This document shows positions 59,778 through 64,000 of a stretch of 64,000 nucleotides of DNA, piece by piece. The stretch spans positions 62,001 through 126,000 of the forward strand of contig NZ_JAERRH010000003.1 in assembly GCF_016741855.1 (NCBI RefSeq). Direction: 5' to 3'. The DNA comes from Streptomyces musisoli. Lineage in GTDB: Bacteria; Actinomycetota; Actinomycetes; Streptomycetales; Streptomycetaceae. The position numbers and the translations under genes were made by a program. The notes beneath the pieces are model-generated. The model was not told the DNA's origin and made no database searches. It was given only the letters and a program-made list of their open reading frames with translations. Numbering within the stretch: position 1 is the first letter of the stretch; each line of letters opens with the position of its first letter.

Positions 59778-61666
59778 TCCGCTTCGAGGATGTCAGCGTG
59801 ACGTACGAGGGCGCCGCCGGACCCACCGTCGCCGGTGTCGACCTGGAGGTGGCGGAGGGCGAACTGGTGCTGCTGGCCGGCTCGTCCGGGGTCGGCAAGT
59901 CCACCGTGCTGGGCGCGGTCAGCGGGCTGGTCCCGCACTTCACCGGCGGCACCCTGCGCGGCCGTGTGACGGTGGCCGGCCGGGACACCCGTACCCACCA
60001 GCCACGCGAACTCGCCGACGTGGTCGGCACGGTGGGCCAGGATCCGCTCGCGCACTTCGTGACGGACACCGTGGAGGACGAACTCGCCTACGGCATGGAG
60101 TCGCTGGGGCTCGCTCCGGAGGTGATGCGGCGCCGGGTCGAGGAGACCCTCGACCTGCTGGGCCTCGCCGGACTGCGCGACCGTCCGATCGCCACCCTCT
60201 CCGGCGGGCAGCGGCAGCGGGTCGCGATCGGCTCGGTGCTCACCCCGCACCCGCGGGTGCTGGTCCTGGACGAGCCGACCTCGGCGCTGGACCCGGCCGC
60301 CGCGGAGGAGGTGCTGGCCGTGCTGCAACGGCTGGTGCACGACCTGGGGACGACGGTCCTGATGGCCGAGCACCGTCTGGAACGGGTGATCCAGTACGCC
60401 GACCGCGTCGTCCTGCTGCCCGCCCCCGGCGCCGCCCCGGTGGCCGGCACCCCGTCCGAGGTGATGGCGGTCTCCCCGGTGTATCCCCCGGTGGTGGCCC
60501 TGGGCCGGCTGGCCGGCTGGTCCCCCCTGCCCCTGACCGTCCGTGACGCGCGCCGCCGCGCCGACGCCCTCCGCGAACGCCTGGCCGCGACCACGACCGA
60601 CCACCACACCGCGCCCACCACGACCGCGACCGACCGTCACACCGCGCCCACCACGACCGCGGGCAACGGCGCCACCGCGACCGCCGTGGGCGCCGAGGCC
60701 GCGGGCAACCGTGCCACCACCACCGCGGACACCCGTGCCACCCCGCCCACCACCACCGCGGACCGTGCCGCCCGAGTCGCGTCCCGGCCGGTGGCCGGGC
60801 CGGAGGCGGTGGGGGGCGGCCGGCGCGGGGCGGTGGCTTCCGGGGTGGCCGGTGACGGCGTGGGGCGCCGTCGTTTCTTCCGGCGCCGTCCCTCCCCCGC
60901 CCCCGAGCCCGCGGCGCTCACCGCCGAGGTGCGCTCCCTCTCCGTGCGCCGCGACCGCGTCCAGGCCCTCCGCGACGTGGACCTGGCCGTGGGCCCCGGC
61001 GAGACCGTCGCCCTCATGGGCCGCAACGGCGCCGGGAAGTCCACGCTGCTCGGCTCGCTCGTCGGACTGGTGGAACCGTCCGGTGGAACCGTCCGGGCCG
61101 GCGGGCTGGTCCCCCACCGCACCCCGCCCCACGACCTCATACGCCAGGTCGCTCTCGTCCCCCAGGACCCGCGCGATCTGCTGTACGCCGACACGGTGGC
61201 CGCCGAGTGCGCCGCCGCCGACCGGGACGCGGGTGCCGAGCCCGGCACCTGCCGGGCCCTGGTGACCGGCCTGCTTCCGGACATCGCGGACGACACGCAC
61301 CCCCGGGACCTGTCCGAGGGCCAGTGCCTGGCGCTCGCGCTGGCCGTGATCCTCACCGCCCGTCCTCCCCTGCTCCTGCTGGACGAGCCGACCCGCGGCC
61401 TGGACTACGCGGCCAAGGCCCGCCTGGTCGCCGTACTGCGCGGGCTGGCGGCCGAGGGGCACGCGATCGTGCTGGCCACGCACGACGTGGAGCTGGCCGC
61501 CGAGCTGGCCCACCGGGTGGTGCTGCTCGCCGAGGGCGAGGTGATCGCCGACGGCCCGACGGCCGAGATCGTGGTGTCCTCGCCGTCCTTCGCGCCGCAG
61601 GTGACGAAGATCCTGGCCCCGCAGCAGTGGCTGACCGTGACCGAGGTACGGGAGGCGCTGGCGTGA
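59774..61666 (+). CDS. ECF transporter fused double ABC ATPase
   Basis: A 630-residue protein with both nucleotide-binding domains in one chain. ABC1: GSSGVGKST (Walker A), LSGGQRQRV (signature), RVLVLDEPTS (Walker B), AEHRLE (H-loop). A low-complexity Thr/Ala/Arg linker of about 110 residues (TTTDHHTAPTTT and similar) follows. ABC2: GRNGAGKST, LSEGQCLAL (Glu replaces the usual second Gly), LLLLDEPTRG, ATHDVE. GTG 59774 overlaps the T-component stop (GTGA). Confidence 0.95.
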   Translation: MIRFEDVSVTYEGAAGPTVAGVDLEVAEGELVLLAGSSGVGKSTVLGAVSGLVPHFTGGTLRGRVTVAGRDTRTHQPRELADVVGTVGQDPLAHFVTDTVEDELAYGMESLGLAPEVMRRRVEETLDLLGLAGLRDRPIATLSGGQRQRVAIGSVLTPHPRVLVLDEPTSALDPAAAEEVLAVLQRLVHDLGTTVLMAEHRLERVIQYADRVVLLPAPGAAPVAGTPSEVMAVSPVYPPVVALGRLAGWSPLPLTVRDARRRADALRERLAATTTDHHTAPTTTATDRHTAPTTTAGNGATATAVGAEAAGNRATTTADTRATPPTTTADRAARVASRPVAGPEAVGGGRRGAVASGVAGDGVGRRRFFRRRPSPAPEPAALTAEVRSLSVRRDRVQALRDVDLAVGPGETVALMGRNGAGKSTLLGSLVGLVEPSGGTVRAGGLVPHRTPPHDLIRQVALVPQDPRDLLYADTVAAECAAADRDAGAEPGTCRALVTGLLPDIADDTHPRDLSEGQCLALALAVILTARPPLLLLDEPTRGLDYAAKARLVAVLRGLAAEGHAIVLATHDVELAAELAHRVVLLAEGEVIADGPTAEIVVSSPSFAPQVTKILAPQQWLTVTEVREALA

Positions 61667-62526
61667 GCCGCCCCGCACGCGTGCACGCCGTCCGGCTCGG
61701 CCCCCGCTCGCTCGCCGCGCTGGCCCTGACCAGCGCGGTGGGAGTGGTCGCCTTCTGCTGGCCGTTCCTCGCCCCGCCCGACTCGCAGCTGACCGCCCAC
61801 GCCCAGGACGCGCCCTGGCTCTTCGCGGGTCTGCTGGTGCTGCTGGTGGCGGTCGTGGCGGCGACGATCTCGGAGTCGGCCCTCGGCCCGAAGGCCGTGG
61901 CCATGCTGGGCGTGCTGGCCGCGACGGGGGCGGCGCTGCGGCCGATCGGCGCGGGCACGGCGGGGATCGAGCCGATGTTCTTCCTGATGGTGCTGAGCGG
62001 GCGGGTGCTCGGCCCCGGCTTCGGGTTCGTGCTGGGGTCGGTGACGATGTTCGCGTCGGCGCTGCTCACCGGCGGTGTCGGACCGTGGCTGCCGTTCCAG
62101 ATGCTGTCGATGGGCTGGTTCACCATGGGTGCCGGTCTGCTGCCGGGCCCCGCGGGGGTCCCCCTTGTCCGGGCGGGGGCGAGCAGGTGGGAGCGGCTGC
62201 GCGGCCGGGGCGAGCTGCTGATGCTCGCCGGCTACGGCTTCCTCGCGGCCTTCGCCTACGGCACGGTCATGAACCTGGCCGGCTGGCCCTTCCTGGGCGG
62301 CGCGGCCTCGAACATCTCCTTCGCCGCCGGCGCCCCGGTCACCACCAACCTGGCCCGTTTCGTCGCGTACTGCGTGGCCACCTCGCTCGGCTGGGACCTG
62401 GGCCGGGCCCTGTGCACGGTCGTGCTGACCCTCGCCCTCGGGCCGGCGGTGCTGCGGGCGCTGCGGCGGGCCACGCGGCGGGCCGCTTTCGAGACCGCGG
62501 TCACATTCGACGGTCCCGCACGGTGA
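61663..62526 (+). CDS. ECF transporter S (substrate-binding) component
   Basis: A 287-residue integral membrane substrate-specificity subunit. About six helices including LAALALTSAVGVVAFCWPFL, MLGVLAATGAALRPIGAGTA, and the S-component-like GRVLGPGFGFVLGSVTMFAS. GTG 61663 overlaps the ATPase TGA by 4 bp. With CbiQ-like T and fused ATPase it completes a transporter. The B12 riboswitch upstream implies a corrinoid or precursor substrate. Confidence 0.92.
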   Translation: MSRPARVHAVRLGPRSLAALALTSAVGVVAFCWPFLAPPDSQLTAHAQDAPWLFAGLLVLLVAVVAATISESALGPKAVAMLGVLAATGAALRPIGAGTAGIEPMFFLMVLSGRVLGPGFGFVLGSVTMFASALLTGGVGPWLPFQMLSMGWFTMGAGLLPGPAGVPLVRAGASRWERLRGRGELLMLAGYGFLAAFAYGTVMNLAGWPFLGGAASNISFAAGAPVTTNLARFVAYCVATSLGWDLGRALCTVVLTLALGPAVLRALRRATRRAAFETAVTFDGPAR

Positions 62527-62860
62527 GAAGGCGTGTGCGCGGGGTGAGCGAGCCGGTGAACCACCCCACATGACGCACGTCACCTACGACCCCGGACCGT
62601 AGGTCGATTTGTCCGATTCACCCCCTCCTGCGCCCCTTCTGACCTGGGGATTGAGAGCCACGCCACAGAGCGGACGTTTCCCTTCGATCCGGCCACAACT
62701 AGTAAAGGGGGTCATTGCGGACAGGTTCCGGGCCTGCTTGTCTTGAGGACGTCGCCAGGCGCCACGAGCCCACCCGGGCCGCGGCGCCGACGCATACCGG
62801 CCACAGCGCGTGGTCCATCCCATGCGGGCGATCCCCTGTCCCCGACGCAAGAGGTTCTCC
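62527..62860. other. 334-bp 5' region of the lysozyme-like gene
   Basis: Contains a short dyad ACCTACG/CGTAGGT (62582-62604), perhaps the operon terminator, then AT-richer CACAACTAGTAAAGGGGGTC at about 62694, a plausible promoter zone. The long leader before GTG 62861 might be structured, but I do not see the GGTGAAT/core blocks of a ydaO (c-di-AMP) riboswitch, which similar genes often have. Confidence 0.5.
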
Positions 62861-63277
62861 GTGTCCGTCTCCTTCATCCGCCGCATCGCTTCCCCGAAGA
62901 AGGCCCTCACCACCGCCGCCGTGGCCGCCGCCACCGCCGGTCTGGCTCTGACCGCGGCCCCCGCCCAGGCCGCCGCCCCTGCCTCGGCCTCCTCCGCTCA
63001 GGCCATCGCGCACAAGATGATCCCGGACGCCGCGCAGTTCAACGCGTTCAGCAAGATCGTCTCGCATGAGAGCGGCTGGAACCCGTCCGCCACCAACAGC
63101 TCCTCGGGCGCCTACGGCCTGGTCCAGGCCCTGCCGGGCTCGAAGATGTCCTCCGCCGGCGCCGACTGGAAGACCAACCCGGCCACCCAGATCAAGTGGG
63201 GTCTGGACTACATGAACTCCCGCTACGGCAGCCCGGTCAAGGCCTGGGACTTCTGGCAGGCCAACGGCTGGTACTGA
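62861..63277 (+). CDS. secreted lysozyme-like transglycosylase (SLT-type)
   Basis: A 138-residue exported peptidoglycan lytic enzyme. Signal sequence KKALTTAAVAAATAGLALTA ends in AAPAQAA; the catalytic domain has KIVSHESGWNPSATNSSSGA with the catalytic Glu, then YGLVQALPGSKM and GLDYMNSRYGSPVKAWDFW. It resembles short resuscitation/aggregation-type SLT proteins of Streptomyces used in spore germination. GTG 62861 with AAGAGG 7 nt upstream. Confidence 0.92.
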   Translation: MSVSFIRRIASPKKALTTAAVAAATAGLALTAAPAQAAAPASASSAQAIAHKMIPDAAQFNAFSKIVSHESGWNPSATNSSSGAYGLVQALPGSKMSSAGADWKTNPATQIKWGLDYMNSRYGSPVKAWDFWQANGWY

Positions 63278-63580
63278 GCCGCCGCACCGACGCCCGGCAC
63301 CTGGCCGGCCCCCACCGGGCCGCGCCACCGCCGACACCCGCACCCTCGCCCGCACCGGGCGAGGGTGCGCGCGCATGTCCGGGCAAGTGCGCACGCATGC
63401 CCGGGCGGGGGTGCGTGCATGTCCGGGCGGGGGTGCGTGCGTGTCCGGGCGCGGCCGGCCGTGGCCGCGGGCTCCTCGTGGATGGGCCGACCGGGCTGCT
63501 TTCCCCCGTTCCCCGCGTGTCCCGTGTCACCCCCTGGACACCGCGGACGCAGGCTGCGCCGGGACACCTTCGGAGGAGCG
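63278..63580. repeat. 303-bp gap with ~22-bp GTGCGTGCATGTCCGGGCGG repeats
   Basis: Four degenerate copies of GTGCGYRCRTGYCCGGGCRGGG lie at about 63365-63452. A CGAGGGTGCGGGTGTCG/GCACCCTCG-type complement at 63340-63368 (CACCCTCGCCCGCACCGGGCGAGGGTG) forms a strong hairpin just downstream of the lysozyme-like gene and is probably its terminator. Confidence 0.7.
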
Positions 63581-64000
63581 ATGACGACGCCGACGCCACC
63601 GGCGCGGGACCCGGAGCCGCGCGGGCTGCGGCTGGTCACCGTGCTGCTGGCGCTGACCGTGGTCAGCGGTCTGATCGACGCCGTCGGCTATCTGGGCCTC
63701 GGCCGGGTCTTCACCGCCAACATGACCGGCAACGTCGTCGTCCTCGGCTTCGCCGCGGCGGGTGCCCCCGGCTTCTCCGTGCCCCACACGGCCGCCTCCC
63801 TGGTCTGCTTCCTGCTGGGCGCGGTGACCGGCGGCCGGGTGGCGGCCCGCCACGGCTCGGGCTCCCGTCGCAGGTGGGCCCGGCTGATCCTGGCGGCGGA
63901 GGCGGTGCTGGTCGGCGCCTCGGCGGCCGTGGCGTTCGCCTGGCCGGGCACCGCCGGCACCCGGTACGCCCTGATCGCCCTCACGGCCTACGCGATGGGC
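63581..64000 (+). CDS. DUF1275 (YoaK-like) membrane protein, 3' end outside window
   Basis: The first 140 residues of a DUF1275 protein. Four hydrophobic helices so far, with the family signature LIDAVGYLGLGRVFTANMTG followed by NVVVLGFA near residues 32-60. ATG 63581 has GGAGGAGCG. Function unknown; homologues are small multi-pass membrane proteins. The frame remains open at base 64000. Confidence 0.92.
   Translation, partial: MTTPTPPARDPEPRGLRLVTVLLALTVVSGLIDAVGYLGLGRVFTANMTGNVVVLGFAAAGAPGFSVPHTAASLVCFLLGAVTGGRVAARHGSGSRRRWARLILAAEAVLVGASAAVAFAWPGTAGTRYALIALTAYAMG

Noticed and set aside
62527..62860. ydaO (c-di-AMP) riboswitch before the lysozyme-like gene
   Set aside because: Long leader and suitable gene type, but the conserved core blocks were not found.

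Overview
The window is about 64 kb of very GC-rich, densely coding, high third-position-GC chromosomal DNA. Start codons are often GTG and occasionally CTG. Gene families are typical of Streptomyces (SCO2322-family protein, DUF5336, MAB_1171c-type membrane protein, bifunctional RNase H/phosphatase, paired RsbW-like ATPase and HTH/TPR regulator), so the source is almost certainly a Streptomyces chromosome, in a core or near-core region. I see no prophage, integrase, transposase, CRISPR array or tRNA gene. About 68 protein-coding genes, one structured RNA gene (rnpB), two riboswitches, several operator families and many tandem repeats are listed.

Layout. 0-16 kb: end of an iron permease gene and a lipoprotein, a prim-pol-like protein, regulators, an Rsm22-type methyltransferase, a serine hydrolase/drug efflux pair, a D,D-carboxypeptidase, small redox genes, an erythromycin-esterase-like protein, and the decayed remains of an ATP-grasp peptide (graspetide) locus beside an RsbW-like kinase and an HTH/TPR regulator. 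16-27 kb: RNase P RNA, an EamA transporter, AraC and TetR regulators with clear twin operators, a MerR remnant, YaaA, KDPG aldolase, and the conserved RNase H-phosphatase / zinc-ribbon / Nif3 trio. 27-36 kb: an SDR-ADH-MaoC operon, a two-component system, a sigma/anti-sigma-like pair and a thiolase. 36-46 kb: MFS transporter, amidase, LLM oxidoreductase, and a glycosyltransferase-methyltransferase-toroid operon divergent from a KstR-like regulator. 46-54 kb: an orphan TPP riboswitch, FAD oxidoreductase, aldehyde dehydrogenase plus ferredoxin, MBL hydrolase, and an XRE-ImmA-membrane protein operon. 54-64 kb: an ATP-grasp-like protein, then a cobalamin riboswitch followed by two extracytoplasmic proteins and a complete ECF transporter, a lysozyme-like secreted protein and a partial DUF1275 gene.

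How the genes connect. The KstR-like regulator at 45.7 kb has four matches, one imperfect, to the KstR-type palindrome TnnAACnnGTTnnA in this window. They lie upstream of the MaoC-ADH-SDR operon, the thiolase, kstR itself with the divergent glycosyltransferase operon, and the aldehyde dehydrogenase-ferredoxin operon, which outlines a scattered lipid/steroid-type catabolic regulon. A second 15-bp palindrome, CTGACrnnnCnTCAG, occurs five times. Three copies sit beside KstR boxes and two are alone, upstream of the LLM oxidoreductase and the MBL hydrolase. The 56-62.5 kb block reads as one B12-controlled uptake system. The other striking property is the abundance of short-period GC-rich tandem repeats, both between genes and in frame inside genes.
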